DNA of 64,000 nucleotides from Nothophaeocryptopus gaeumannii (GCA_031771865.1 JASISA010000023.1:806001-870000); one strand, 5' to 3'. Positions 34,508-45,935 are shown, numbered from the stretch's first letter. Program-made: numbers and translations. The notes: generated from the sequence alone by a model not told the origin.

Positions 34508-35371
34508 ACTGTATCTGGGAGATAGTCCAATCGTACGCTGGTCGTTTCCAAGTCCTCAAGCCTTTGGTAGTTGATGTCGTGATGCTTTCCAAAGTCCGAG
34601 AGGTGGAGCAGCACTGCCATTGTTATATGCACGGTGTCCGTAGGTAACGTCTGCCAGCCGCTGCGCCCGAAACAACATTGCAGATGTGGCTTGCGCAAGA
34701 TAGAGAGGCGGCCTCTCAGACGAGGCTAGCAACAGGTTGATGCAGGATCGATGTTTATAGCCTGGAGTTCGTAAAGGCTGCCGGAATATTGGACTTTTCT
34801 ATCCCTTCGTGTATGGCGACAGATCTTCAGTGACAAGAGCAGCCTCTTGATTTGCATGGTAGTGGTATGTGAGAGGTCTCATTGCTTAGTCAGAACCTTG
34901 GTACAGACCTCGTTCCTGAGGCCAACGTCGATCCGCAACATCAGCTTCTTTTGTCTGGCGATATCGTGCTTCTTTTTGCCTGTGATACTGCCCATCATGA
35001 AGGCTGCGAGTGCTCAGGAACGCTTGTCGTCTCCTAGACAATGAGTTCACCTTCATACTCACTCCGCATTAGGTTCAGCGTTACTGCTGCGCCGAAGGCT
35101 TCTCAGCCTCGCCAGCCTCCACATGTTGCCACCTCATGTGATGCGACCTGCATGACGGGAGGAGGAGGTGGGCTGCAGTCGACCAGCTTCACACCACGCT
35201 TCGATTTTCCGACAATTCTGCACACGGCATCATGTCTTTGCGAGCCGCCTCGATGTACCCGGCCAATGTTCAGTGTTAACGCCCACCATGCCGCCCGCTT
35301 CCGCAGACCCAGTACGCCTCGCACGAGTCGACGCCGCAGTGTGGAAGGACACACACGTGTACGTTAAGCAC
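34508..35371. other. Shared divergent promoter region of the pseudokinase and kinase-WD40 genes
   Basis: Minus-strand TATA-like sequences occur at 34629-34621 (TATAAC) and 34759-34754 (TATAAA). The right part (35041-35370) probably contains 5' exon sequence of the kinase-WD40 gene that I could not resolve. The two genes would share less than 0.9 kb of promoter. Confidence 0.45.
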
Positions 35372-37670
35372 GTATACTATGGCTGGAGGACCGAGCCCTC
35401 ACAGGTGATGCAAGGGCTGTCAAAGTTTTGAAAAAGTCCACTCTATCCAATGCCGCACACATGGACTTTAGTAGGGAGCTGAAGGCCATGGCGCAATTCT
35501 CAAAGCCTGAGTACCGACAGTTTTTCGTCAATTCCCCAGGGTGGTACGAGACCACTGGCACAATCTCCATCATCATGGAATTTGTGTCTCACCGAAGCCT
35601 AGAGCAATACATTGGCCAAGGGCTACCCGAAGGCGAGGGACAGCTACTCATCGCTCAAGTTTTGCAAGGCGTGCGTCATATGCATAAAGAAGGCTACTCG
35701 CACCGTGACCTCAAACCTCAGGTAAGCGAAGATTGCGGCGACACTCCAAGCATAGAGCTGACAAACTTGGACAGAATCTCCTCGTCGCTCGCAAAGGTCC
35801 CGATTGGCATATCAAGATTGCGGACTTCGGCCTGAGCAAGCGAATCGTGCGGGGAATCTCATCACTACGCACTTTCGCAGGAACGCTCGGATTTATGGCC
35901 CCTGAAGTGTTGGGATTTCACGAAGACGACGACGACGACGACGTGTCCAGTGAGTCTGACCAGTCCGCAGCTGAGCAGAAACAGCCATACACCAATGCGG
36001 TGGACATCTGGGCTGTCGGAGTCATCTTGTTCTTTGTGCAAACAGGTGATTGTCCGTTTCCAGCCCAAAACCATAAAGCACTTAGTAAATACTGTCGTGG
36101 TCGGTCACCATTCCCTATGAAAAAACTCCACGCACGAGGCGTGAGCGAATCTGGACATGAATTCATCAAAGATCTCATGTCGCCCAGTCCGCGCGATCGA
36201 CCTAGTGCAGAGCGAAGCCTCCAACACAGATGGCTCCAGAACTCAGCCTCAGTAGCCTCCACGATGGTCGGTACAGAGCAACAACAAACTTCAGTCGGGT
36301 CGAGTGCATATGCCTCGGATGCGTCCGCGACTTGGTCTGCAGAAAGTGCATACAATTCGGAGAAGCCTCTGTCGCCCTCGTCGCGTATGCATGATCGTTT
36401 ATTTGGAAAGGAGTCAACGCAGCCAGAAATGGAGAAGCTGAATCTCGGCGAGCGCTCACGACAGCGTAGCACGCTGCGGAAAGAATCTTCAGCTAAAGAT
36501 ACCAAGGCACCCGGATCACGGCCAGAACCGGATTACCCGTATAAAACAACTGCACCACCAGCGAAGTCCCATGCACAAGAGCGCTCGTCGAAGGTCTCCC
36601 CTACGCCACCCAAGGAATCTGGACACCAATCCAAGGAGCCGAGCTGGAAAGCTTCTGCAACATGGACTACGGAGGATAGTGGATATCAGACAGTATTCCC
36701 TCCGAAGCCAATTGAAAGCAACACTCGTCCTCGAAAGATGGCCAAAACGCTCACAGGCCACACAGCTGGTATTATTCAGGTGTTGTTCTCGCAAGATAGC
36801 AGGCAGATAGCATCGTCTTCGATCGACAACACATTCAGGCTCTGGAATGTAGAGTCCGGTTCAGAACTGCATAGGATCGAGAAGCCTGGACCGCAGGAAA
36901 TTGTCAGTTTCAGACGTCAGATGGCCTTCTTGCCCGATGGCAGGCTAGTAACGGGCTCTAGAGATGGGCAAATCAGGATCTGGAATGGTCCCGAGGACGT
37001 TCAGCGGCTAGGTGCCCATGACCTCAACCGATGCAGCTTCGTGTGTTCACCGGATGGCAGACTACTGGCATCAATATCGTTAGAGAGGTCTTTCAGTATC
37101 TGGGACGTAAAGACTGGAACCAAAGTCCGGGACATTGAAACTGCGCATAACCTCTGTGACGTTCTGGCCTTTTCACGCACACAGATAATTGTGGCCTTGT
37201 CTGATGATTCCTGGTCTGATCTCAAATATAGCGTAGTCATCTTTGATGTTGCGACCTGGAGAATGGTCAAAACATTTGAACTTGGAGGCAAGAAGCCTCT
37301 CGCTACCTCAATGGACATGAGAAAGTTAGCTGTAGATACGCGGACCTACTTTGAGGGTTTGGAGATATGGGATATCGAGACAGCGAAAGTGACGCAGAAG
37401 CTCAAGGCTCGCAAAATTTGCTTTCTAGCCGCACACTTCTCGCCGGATGGTCGATTAGTAGCAACGGTATCAGATTACCCAGGAATAATCAGGCTGTGGA
37501 ATGAAGAAGGGAAGGAAGTGCGGAAGTTCGAGCGCCACACCCGGTGGATCGTGAGCGTAGCGTTCTCGCCAGATGGTAGACTGTTAGCATCCGGGCATTC
37601 TGATGGGGAAATCGAGATATGGGACGTAGACGTCTATCTATCGGACTCCAAGGAATCAAGTCAAGGTTGA
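35372..37670 (+). CDS. Serine/threonine kinase fused to a seven-blade WD40 propeller (5' end unresolved)
   Basis: Exons are about 35372-35721 and 35775-37670, with a 53-nt intron placed inside the catalytic loop (HRDLKPQ|NLL). The kinase looks active: ATP-binding Lys in RAVKVL (codon 35422), HRDLKPQN, ADFGLS (about 35820) and APE (35898-35906). An acidic insert coded by a GAC run follows APE, and DIWAVGVILFF marks helix F. A Ser/Pro-rich linker spans about 36240-36735. Seven WD40 units (about 36740-37640) then show endings such as FRLWNV, IRIWNG, FSIWDV, LEIWDI, IRLWNE and IEIWDV. The glycine-rich loop is not visible in the exon I can trace, so at least one short 5' exon is missing. Kinase-WD40 fusions are known mostly from bacteria and occur in some fungi; the role is unknown. 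It is a plausible sensor partner of the adjacent pseudokinase. Confidence 0.85.
35722..35774 (+). other. Intron in the kinase catalytic loop
   Basis: Begins gtaagc and ends acttggacag, 53 nt. Splicing joins HRDLKPQ to NLLVAR, restoring the catalytic-loop Asn that binds magnesium. Confidence 0.85.
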
Positions 37671-39076
37671 CGAAGCAGAAGAGTCGGACGCCTTGAAATT
37701 TGGTGCACAAGAGCGGGAAACGCCCAACAAGACGTTACAGGTTGAAAGGGCCAAAATATGGATATCGCGCTTCGGAAAGGAAGCTGTCTGAGATGCCTTG
37801 TATCTGCTGGACAATTACATCAAGTACCTCAGCTGCTTGGACATGACTGTCAAAGACTCTATGCTCTCTCTCCAAGACCCTCGACTAGCACAGTGCAAGC
37901 CAGAAGACCTGCCAACATTATTCAAGAACGGTGTTGAGCTCAACACAGCTTGCTGGCTGCCTGAAGCCTCCCGATCATACCACAAGGCCGAGTATCCAGG
38001 AGATGCCCCCCGCTGCGAGGCGGCCCTTTCCCTACCGGCCAAATGGATGGCCATGAAATGTTCATGTGACTGTAGACCTGGCGACCTCGAGCCAGCTCGC
38101 AGCCGGGCTCGTGGCGCTCGACCGGTGGATGGTTTTGGCTATTGGCACAGTCGAGACTAGCCACACTTGCCCATGGAAAACATGCATTGTGCCAGGCTGC
38201 TCCGTTCTCGAAAGCCAAGGCGCTAATATGACCCGACAGACATGCTCCAAAGCACACAGCGATACGGAGTACAGCAAGCCACACTCGCCGTCTAATGCGG
38301 CGGCAAGAATAGGAGATGTGTCGTTGAGGTCTCGTCTCCTTGGCAAGTGAGACTAGAGTGAGGCTAGAGTGAAGTTGTGCGGAAGTTCTGAGTGTTGACA
38401 TGTACCTCGGGGGCGACTCCGATATTTGGTGTGACATGTCGCGCAATAAGCGATTTCGTCGGAAATTGCATTGTGATGGATGATGGAGGCTCATCAGCAG
38501 TTCGTGTTGCGATGCACTCGGCGACTTCCGTGGCCTTCACAGTCACGTTCTTGATGACTGGTGTCGGTTGTCTCCTGCCTTGGCATGCATCCAATGGGAG
38601 ACGACGTGCCGGTTGCTGCCGTCTTCACTTCGCGCATTCGTGCTTTGAGATCCCTTTGACGCGTTTATTGGTGGCCGACTCTTTCACAGACAAACCATCA
38701 GCAAGCAACACAAACATATTCATGCGACTGAATCAATGTCGTCAATGTCTCCAGCATGGCGATGAGTTCGATGCTTCACTTTGAGGACGACGAACTGAAG
38801 AAGCCGGTACGTCCCTTCCCTTCCTCGTGTGGCGCCTTTCCTGCGTCCGATTGGCTGTGGGAAAACTTCCGAGAAACACAAACCCAACAGAGCTCCCTTC
38901 GAACAACATCTTCCTTAACACCAAACACCCCAAAACAACTTCACACATTCCCCTAACAACGGTTCGCCTTCCATCTCAAACACTTCCTACGCATCTCGCG
39001 ACCGGTCTCGCGCGTTGCGACGTCCCTATACTGACCCTTGTCGAAGCTCTCCGCCACTTCTCGAAACACCGCAAAC
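37671..39076. other. Intergenic, no gene seen
   Basis: About 1.4 kb between the kinase-WD40 gene and VDAC. Open frames on both strands lack domains and splice partners. A short direct repeat, CTAGAGTGA..CTAGAGTGA, lies at about 38350. The last 150 bp are rich in C and T and end with the VDAC start. Confidence 0.5.
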
Positions 39077-40671
39077 ATGAGCTCCATCTTCGAAAAAGCT
39101 GAAGCCAAGGTTGAGCAGAAGGTCGCCCCTCTCCTGCCTATCCCAGCATGGGGTGACCTCCAGAAGGCTAGCAACGACGTATATCATTCTCAAGAGCTAT
39201 GAAAGAGGCGTCGGCATGAATGCGCTAACAAAATAACAGCTCATCAATAGGGACTTCTACCACACTAGCCAGGGTTCGTACAGCTCCAGAAGCTTCGAGC
39301 CATCGACCGTCTGTTCCTCCCGCGAGCATGATCTGCGAAAGTATAAGAGATGGCTAGAAGAGGCTATTGGCGGTGACAGGACAGTTTTATATGATCAAGA
39401 AAGGCCGACCAGTGACTTGCCATGGCACAGCACTGAGTCGGCACGGGGGACAGCTTTCGCACTTCATCACACGAGGGAGGACAGCAGCCATATTCAATGC
39501 TTGCACGCGGAACCTTGTTCAGAGGACTGACCTTGCTGACCACTTCTTCCAGCTACCCTCGATGTCAAGCTCAAGGCTCCTAACGGCACCAACGTGACCG
39601 TCAAGGGCAAGCAGGGCTTCGACGGCGTCACCAGCGGCTCCGTCAGTATCCCCTTGTACCATAGATCCTATATTACAGACTTGTACTAACAATTCTACAG
39701 ATCGAGGGCAAGCACACCATTAAGCCTCAGGGTACGCAAACACCACCATCTTCTTCCTCCGAACCCACCCCTTCAAAGCCCAAGAAAAAGAGCGCCAAAT
39801 CGCAAAAGAAGCATGATGAGTTCATACGCTCGGTGAGGTTCTTCACGAAGCTACCTCTACCGCTGCGACAGGATGTCTACTTCTTCGCGATGGGTACTCC
39901 CAGCGGGCAAGGCACGGACGGAGCATTTGGGCTGACATTACGATATGGTAAAGGCGTCACCGTCACCCAGGCATGGACCACCGCTTCGCTTCTCGACAGC
40001 AAGGTCGAGCTCGCCGATGTCGTCGCCCCAGGCGTCAAGGTCGACCTCCAGAACCTCTGGAACCCAGCCAAGGAGAGTTCCGCCGCACAAAAGATCAACC
40101 TCGCATTCAAGAACCCCAACGTCCACTCCCGCGCTTTCATCAATTACGGCACTGCCAAGGGCAATATTGATGCCACCGTCGACATCACTGCTGGTCACGA
40201 AGGCTTCCTCGTCGGTGGTGAGGCTGGTTACGATGTCCAGAAGGCTGCTGTCACCCGCTACAGCCTTGGTTTCGGTTACCAGACCCCAAGCTACGTCGCC
40301 AGCATCATCGGCACCCAGAACCTGACCCTCATCGCTGCCAGCTACTACCAGAAGGTCACCTCCGCCGTTGAGGTTGGTGCCAAGGCCGGCTACGATGTTC
40401 AGTCCCAGAAGGCCAGCGGTCTGGAGCTTGCCTCAAAGTACAAGCTCGACCCTGTTTCCTTCGCCAAGGTCAGCATACTCTTTTCACTGACTCTGTCTCC
40501 CCAAGCTGACCTCTTCACCAGGCCAAGATCAACGACCGTGGTATCGCCGCTCTTGCCTACAGCACCAAGCTCAACCCAGGCACCACCCTCGGCCTCGGCC
40601 TTTCGCTCGACACCAACAAGCTCAACGAGGCTGGCCACAAGATCGGCACCTCGCTCACCTTCGAGGGTTAA
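39077..40671 (+). CDS. Mitochondrial outer-membrane porin (VDAC)
   Basis: The voltage-dependent anion channel passes metabolites across the outer mitochondrial membrane. Six exons: 39077-39178, 39240-39273, 39553-39641, 39701-39731, 39954-40468 and 40522-40671, giving 306 residues. The introns are 61, 279, 59, 222 and 53 nt; two are far longer than others in the window. The joins read SND|LINRDFYHTSQ|ATLDVKLKAPNG...SGS|IEGKHTIKPQ|GVTVTQAWTT, matching the porin beta-strand order. The end (DTNKLNEAGHKIGTSLTFEG) is the conserved last strand. Fungal VDACs are usually about 283 residues; the extra length is an N-terminal stretch before PAWGDLQKASND. The 222-nt intron holds a long open frame that an automated caller could mistake for an exon. 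Confidence 0.92.
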
Positions 40672-41756
40672 ACGTTACATGCATGTATGATTGAGAAAGA
40701 GATAGATCAGGAGCAGGAGCAGGACAATGAAATGCGGATTCGGTGCGATACTGGAGATTCAGCGTGTGTCACCACTCACTGCTTTCGGCCGACAATTCCA
40801 ACCTAGCTAGCTCTCGCAATACCCGGCTAGGCGAGTTGGGTCCTGTATGAATCTACTGATGTTGTTGTCGCGGGCACAGGTATGCCATCTCAATTTTCGT
40901 ATAGTGCTGACGTGGCATCCAAGCAGCTGTTGATGTTGTGCGATATTATCTGGATGACGCGAGTTGCAGACAGATTCCATTGCTAGGGTTGCTCCGAGGC
41001 ATTGCACCGGGGTCGTGGAGAGTTGCAAGGATGCCGATATCCGTGCCAGGCCTTCATTTCCGCTCCCGCTGCTGGGTCCCACTTCGGTTGATCATCCGGT
41101 TTCTAACCTAACACAAACGGGAACTTGACATATAACAATTTGGCGGCAATGTCAGTATTGAATAGAGACGACCTTGGCACTCGCGTGTGCCCAAGCCACG
41201 CACTGCCACGCCAGCGCACGCGAGAGCTCGAAGTAACCAAACTGTTCGATCCGTTTGATCGACAGGCACAGATACCGCTTCGGGCAGGAGCACATGTCCA
41301 ACTTTGCCGTGCATGCAATGTCACTGCAGTGCATCTCTATTCCACATGTGAGCACGCGAAGGATCAATGAGGGGTACATGCTTCATGTAATGATTCTCAT
41401 CGAGGTTTAAGAGCACCTGCTGTGGCACCGATGTTGATGAGGTGAGTCCGCTTCCTTGGATTTGCCGTACCGATTTTTAAGAACCTAAACACAGCGTTTG
41501 TCTAAGAGGAGGCATTGGCGTTAGGTACTCAGAGACCAAAGTCCGTCGTCTACGTAAGAAAGTGGATAGTTTTGGACATGTGATTGGTAACGCGAGGTTG
41601 AGAACTTCACTTCACCCTCAGCTTGTGAATGTTGGAGTTGAGGGTCCTGCCGCTGGAGTTCACAAACATCGCCGCACTTGAACATTGGGGCCACGTTCAC
41701 CGACAATACAACAACTTTTTCGAACTGGCCGCCATCGCGTGACGACATCATACAAG
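40672..41756. other. Intergenic, no gene seen
   Basis: About 1.1 kb between VDAC and the carboxylesterase. No frame longer than 110 codons and no recognisable motif. It presumably contains the carboxylesterase promoter. Confidence 0.5.
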
Positions 41757-43394
41757 ATGCGCACCCTCCTCGCACTGGCGACTGCTTTCGCCACTGCCCT
41801 CGCCGTCTCTGAAACAGTAACCCTCGACTACGCGACCTATGAAGGTACATCACTGAGCAACGGCATCACGCAATGGCTCGGTCTCCGCTTCGCCGCTCCT
41901 CCAACCGGAGACCTTCGATTCAGCGCTCCTCAAGACCCCGAGAAAGAAGACTCCATAATCCAAGCCGACGAACACGGAAAATTATGCCTAAGCACTGGCA
42001 CCGATCCGCCTGATGACGACCACGATGAAGATTGTCTGTTTCTGGACATCTACGCGCCGAGTAATGCGACGAGCGAGGAGCCGCTTCCGGTGTACTTTTT
42101 TATACAGGGTGGTGGGTTTAATAGTTTGAGCAATGCGAACTACAACGGATCTGGACTCATTGAAGCGAGTGGACATAAGATGATCGTTGTGAGTATTAAC
42201 TACCGCGTCGGACTCTACGGATTCCTCGCCTCAGAGGAAGTTGTGAAAGGAGGAGGGAGTATCAACAATGGACTTCTGGATCAACGGAAAGCTCTCCACT
42301 GGGTTCAGAAATATATCTCCCATTTTGGCGGGGATTCGCGGCATGTGGTTCTCGCGGGCGATTCTGCAGGCGCACAGAGTGTGACCTTACACGTAACTGC
42401 ATATTCCGGTCGCGACGACGGACTCTTCCACGCCACAGCAGCCGAATCACAATCCTTCTCCGCCTTTCGTACCGTCGAGGAAAGCCAATTCGCATACAAC
42501 AACCTCGTCATCCGAACGGAATGCGTCGGTCCGAAGAACGCTACGCTGGCTTGTTTGAGGAAGAGAACAGCGGCGGTGTTGCAGAAAGTGAATCTGAATA
42601 CGCCCTTTCCCGGCGCGCAGAAGCCCGCGTTGTATATGTACGGCCCCGTTCTGGATTACGACTTCGTCTCGGACTACACGTTGCGGGCGTATGAGCAAGG
42701 GAAATTCGTGAGAGTTCCGGCGATTTATGGGGATGATACGAATGAGGGGACGATCTTCACGCCGAAGAATACGAGTAGTTATGCGGAGAGTGATGGTTTC
42801 TTGCGGGATCAATTCCCTGCGCTGACGAGCGATCAACTTGGGAGGATAAATGAGCTGTATCCTGTTGAGGCGACGCCGCATTTCAACGGAACAGGCAGAT
42901 TCTGGCGTCAAGTCAGCAACGCATACGGTGAACTCCGGTACATATGTCCCGGCATCTTCGTCTCCCAAACTCTCGCATCCTACGGCGTCCCCTCATGGAA
43001 TTACCACTGGAACGTCATCGACCCGAAAGACGACGAGGAAGGGTTGGGTGTTACGCATACGGTTGAGATACATGCGATTTGGGGGGCAGAGAATACGCAT
43101 GGGCAGGCTCCGCTGTCTTACTATCCGAATGGGACGAATGGGGCGATCGTGCCGGTGACGCAGGGGTATTGGACGAGCTTCGTAAGATCATTCGATCCAA
43201 ACGAGCATAAGTCTGCTGGATCACCGACTTGGGAAGAATGGACTGGGAGTGTGCCAGGTTATGGGAACAGCACGACAGGAGGGTATCAGAGATTGATGTT
43301 CAGGACGAATGAGACGAAGATGGAGACAGTACCACTGGATCAGAAGGGGAGGTGTGAGTATTTGCTCAGTATTGGTATTGATATCAAGCAATAG
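41757..43394 (+). CDS. Secreted type-B carboxylesterase/lipase
   Basis: Intronless, 545 residues from the ATG at 41757. A signal peptide is clear (MRTLLALATAFATALA). The alpha/beta-hydrolase fold has an oxyanion motif with an unusual sequence (FFIQGGGFNSL, where HGGGF is common) and the nucleophile elbow GDSAGAQS. Acidic and His members are probably in DDTNEGTIF and THTVEIHAIWG. Three paired-cysteine regions typical of the family are present (KLCLS/EDCLF; RTECV/LACLRK). Many N-glycosylation sites fit secretion. Substrates in this family range from lipids to plant and fungal esters; none can be assigned here. In the oxyanion motif Gln replaces the usual His, which is also found in some fungal relatives. 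Confidence 0.9.
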   Translation: MRTLLALATAFATALAVSETVTLDYATYEGTSLSNGITQWLGLRFAAPPTGDLRFSAPQDPEKEDSIIQADEHGKLCLSTGTDPPDDDHDEDCLFLDIYAPSNATSEEPLPVYFFIQGGGFNSLSNANYNGSGLIEASGHKMIVVSINYRVGLYGFLASEEVVKGGGSINNGLLDQRKALHWVQKYISHFGGDSRHVVLAGDSAGAQSVTLHVTAYSGRDDGLFHATAAESQSFSAFRTVEESQFAYNNLVIRTECVGPKNATLACLRKRTAAVLQKVNLNTPFPGAQKPALYMYGPVLDYDFVSDYTLRAYEQGKFVRVPAIYGDDTNEGTIFTPKNTSSYAESDGFLRDQFPALTSDQLGRINELYPVEATPHFNGTGRFWRQVSNAYGELRYICPGIFVSQTLASYGVPSWNYHWNVIDPKDDEEGLGVTHTVEIHAIWGAENTHGQAPLSYYPNGTNGAIVPVTQGYWTSFVRSFDPNEHKSAGSPTWEEWTGSVPGYGNSTTGGYQRLMFRTNETKMETVPLDQKGRCEYLLSIGIDIKQ

Positions 43395-43680
43395 CCAGTC
43401 CAGATGCAGTAAACTTCCGCAATGCCAATGATCAAGAGAACCGATAATATCGCTCTCTTCTGATACCAAAACCATCAAACCCTTTCCACCAAGTCATAAG
43501 TCCTTCTCGACTCTGCTCCACAGACAACACAGCACCTCTGGAGAGCCTCGAATGCTCTCAGTATCCAATGCCCAAGCTCCTTACAAACGACATCAACTCG
43601 TAGACTAACCGTTTCAAATAAACTGCTGGCAGATCGTCGAGACGTCCATGGAAGCGCAATGGCTCCTTGGTCAAAGCCGC

Positions 43681-44045
43681 TCAGTCTGCAACTGACTCCA
43701 TCAGCATTCCCCCTTCTCTCGTACAAACATCATTCAGATCCAACTCACCCATTCTCCTAATTTCCGTTACCCTCGTCCCCACTTTCTCTGACAGCTCATG
43801 CGAGCCTCGGATGAGAGCTTTCCAGGTCTTGCAAACCAGCTGGGGCTCGTACAAGGTCTCGGGTTGGGAGGTAGGTGAGAATTTGTTCGGTCACGGCCCA
43901 GTCGAAGGGCCCGTGGGCGGAGGGCGGAGGGCGGTGGGTTGTCAGTGTTGTTGTTAGAAGAGGACTGGGAGGTTGAGTTGTTGATGATGTCGGGGTTTGG
44001 GGTTGAAGAGGCTGGGTTGTTGTTTTGGTGGTTGGAGGAGGACAT
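43681..44045 (-). pseudogene. F-box protein gene, broken by two frame changes
   Basis: Starting at the ATG at 44045, an Asn/Ser/Pro-rich leader (MSSSNHQNNN) is in one frame. The F-box core VTEQILTYLPTRDLVRA is in a second frame, and QLVCKTWKALIRGSHELSEKV is in a third that stops at 43681. The first change falls in a GGGCGGA tandem repeat (43915-43934), a slippage-prone site. The second falls in a run of four G (43842-43845). An intron is not an easy solution, since the F-box is contiguous across the second break. Sequencing error is the main alternative to a true pseudogene. Confidence 0.65.
43915..43934 (+). repeat. GGGCGGA short tandem repeat
   Basis: About three units of a 7-bp motif within the F-box relic, at the point where its reading frame changes. 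Confidence 0.6.
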
Positions 44046-44428
44046 GATGGCGACGTGATGAGTTGAGGCGGATTGGGAGGGCTGGCAAAGGGTGGTATGG
44101 TAATGTGAGGTTGATTTTGATGTTGGGAAGATGAGTAGTGGAGGGAAAGCCGATGGTTTTGGGATTGACACTGTCGTTTGTGGAGCATAGGCCCGTTCAC
44201 GGGAACTTGCAGCTAACGTGCTCACTATACGACATGCCACTCTGTCATATGTCCATCGTCTCTGTGCCCATGTCGCTGCCTCAAACGCCAAGCGGTGACC
44301 CATTTGATATCTCGGTCACTCTTGCCGCCTCCATGGACTGACTCCAGAATCTCCCAGCCCGTGGTCTCAACCGATGCTCGCTGTATCTCTTCGCTAGCAA
44401 AGAACTCCTCAAGTTAATGACAGTCACA

Positions 44429-45151
44429 TTATCCGACGTGCTTCCTCGCCATCTTCACCTCGCGCCCAACGTAACGCTCTCCCCGTCTTTTGCAGCACAC
44501 GTCTACGTTCTGTCTTCGTGACACCACCCACCCCATTGTTGAGCCGGCGGTTGAAGCGGCAGCATCTGCTTCCAGCTGGCGCTTGGGTGATTGATCGGGC
44601 GTCGAGTTCTCGTAGAGGAAGATCGGGTTGAACTCGTGTCGATGAGTCCGAGAAAGTTGTCCAGTGATTCCGCTGCTAATAGGCCGTGTAGCGCGGATGA
44701 GCTGGTCGATCCAGTTTCCGTCTGTAAGAGTCCGAACGTAGCGGTTCATGAAAGGGTTGAAAACCGGGCGGTTAACTGTTGTTTCGACATTATCAGTGCT
44801 TGCGGTGACGTCGAATCTGACCCAGGATTGATGATCGTTATCAGCGTCATAGTCGCGTTTAACGAGGCGCGTTGGGTGGCGCGAGATCGATTCGTTCGGA
44901 CTGTGCTCCAGAGTAGGTAGGAAAAGCGCTTGGCGAGTGGAAGGCGAGTTGAGTATCGTGTTGCTCCAGTACTTGCAGACTCGCTGTGCTTGTAGCAGGT
45001 CGCGAGGCGGCAAAGGAAGCAGAATGTGTACAATGAGCTCCGGGATCAGCATGTCGACGTGGCATCGGGAACGCTTGTCAGGTCGAGATGATTCGTCGTC
45101 GCCTTCGTATGTGATGTCGCTGATGTCGCTGTCATCCGCCATGGCTTCCAT
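44429..45151 (-). CDS. F-box domain protein
   Basis: A 240-residue protein from the ATG at 45151; an ATG three codons downstream is also possible. After an acidic start (SDISDITYEGDDESS) comes an F-box at about residues 30-75: MLIPELIVHILLPLPPRDLLQAQRVCKYWSNTI. F-box proteins link substrates to the SCF ubiquitin ligase through Skp1. The rest has no repeat domain and resembles the short fungal F-box proteins in which only the F-box is conserved. It lies next to the broken F-box gene on the same strand, which suggests a small local expansion of this gene type. Confidence 0.75.
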   Translation of the reverse strand: MEAMADDSDISDITYEGDDESSRPDKRSRCHVDMLIPELIVHILLPLPPRDLLQAQRVCKYWSNTILNSPSTRQALFLPTLEHSPNESISRHPTRLVKRDYDADNDHQSWVRFDVTASTDNVETTVNRPVFNPFMNRYVRTLTDGNWIDQLIRATRPISSGITGQLSRTHRHEFNPIFLYENSTPDQSPKRQLEADAAASTAGSTMGWVVSRRQNVDVCCKRRGERYVGREVKMARKHVG

Positions 45152-45935
45152 TCGATGGTAGTTGAAGCGGTCGAATGCGACAGGATGAACAGGAAGAGAA
45201 GAGAACACGGAGGTGGAGCGGGACTATTGCTGAAGGCGGTCGGCATCGTACGCGGCCCCTGTCTCAAACCGCAACAGGACGTTTGCACAGCTGCAGCCAC
45301 GTCGCGGCAGCCTGCAGCTCAGTCTGCCCACGATGAGCCAAGCTCCATACGTGCCCAGTTGAAACTAGCGGTTACGTTCGCTATGTGCCCACGAGTTGCT
45401 TTGCTGACGTGCAAAGAGAGGGTAGTTATGGGACAGTCGCTGGTATCGATACAGCTCCAGAATCCAAGATCCGTCATCGACGAGGGGTGGGTAAGGTGCG
45501 AGAGGTCATACCAGTATCGTGGTATGCTCGAGCCGTAACAAGCCGAACCCATGTGCACAGGATGCAGGGGACCGTTCGTGCGCAAGTGCCAGTGGGTCCT
45601 CTAGTATTTGATGCCCAGTGAGCTGATGCGATCAGAGGTCCGGTGTCGAAAGGCAACCCTGCTGAAAATTGGAGTCTCGATCATCCATCTGAAGGAAACG
45701 TAAGCAGTTTTGCAGTGACCTGCAGCTCGACGTGGGCGCTATAGAATGTCACGCCTGCCTAAGGCAATTCGGTCATCTTCATCATCAGGCCAGCGCCTGG
45801 AAGTCGGCGCGGTCATATAACAGACCGTCGGTAGTCATATCAGACCCAGCCAACGCCTCGCTAAACCCATCAATTCCCAGCCCATCGTCTCGCAGATTGA
45901 TCCCAATGATTACCACGTCTCAGCCCTGCGCCATT
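45152..45935. other. Intergenic, no gene seen
   Basis: About 780 bp between the F-box gene start and the 3' end of SWC4 (both minus strand); no supported gene. Confidence 0.45.

Noticed and set aside
35041..35367. 108-codon frame as the N-terminus of the kinase-WD40 protein
   Set aside because: It ends in a stop and no splice joins it in frame to the RAVKVL exon with good signals; left as unresolved 5' region.
39738..39953. Open frame leading into the VDAC main exon
   Set aside because: It fits an intron (gtacgc to taaag with a gctgac branch); the spliced product restores the porin strand order.
42447..42968. 173-codon frame antisense to the carboxylesterase
   Set aside because: Arg/Ile-rich shadow of the sense gene.
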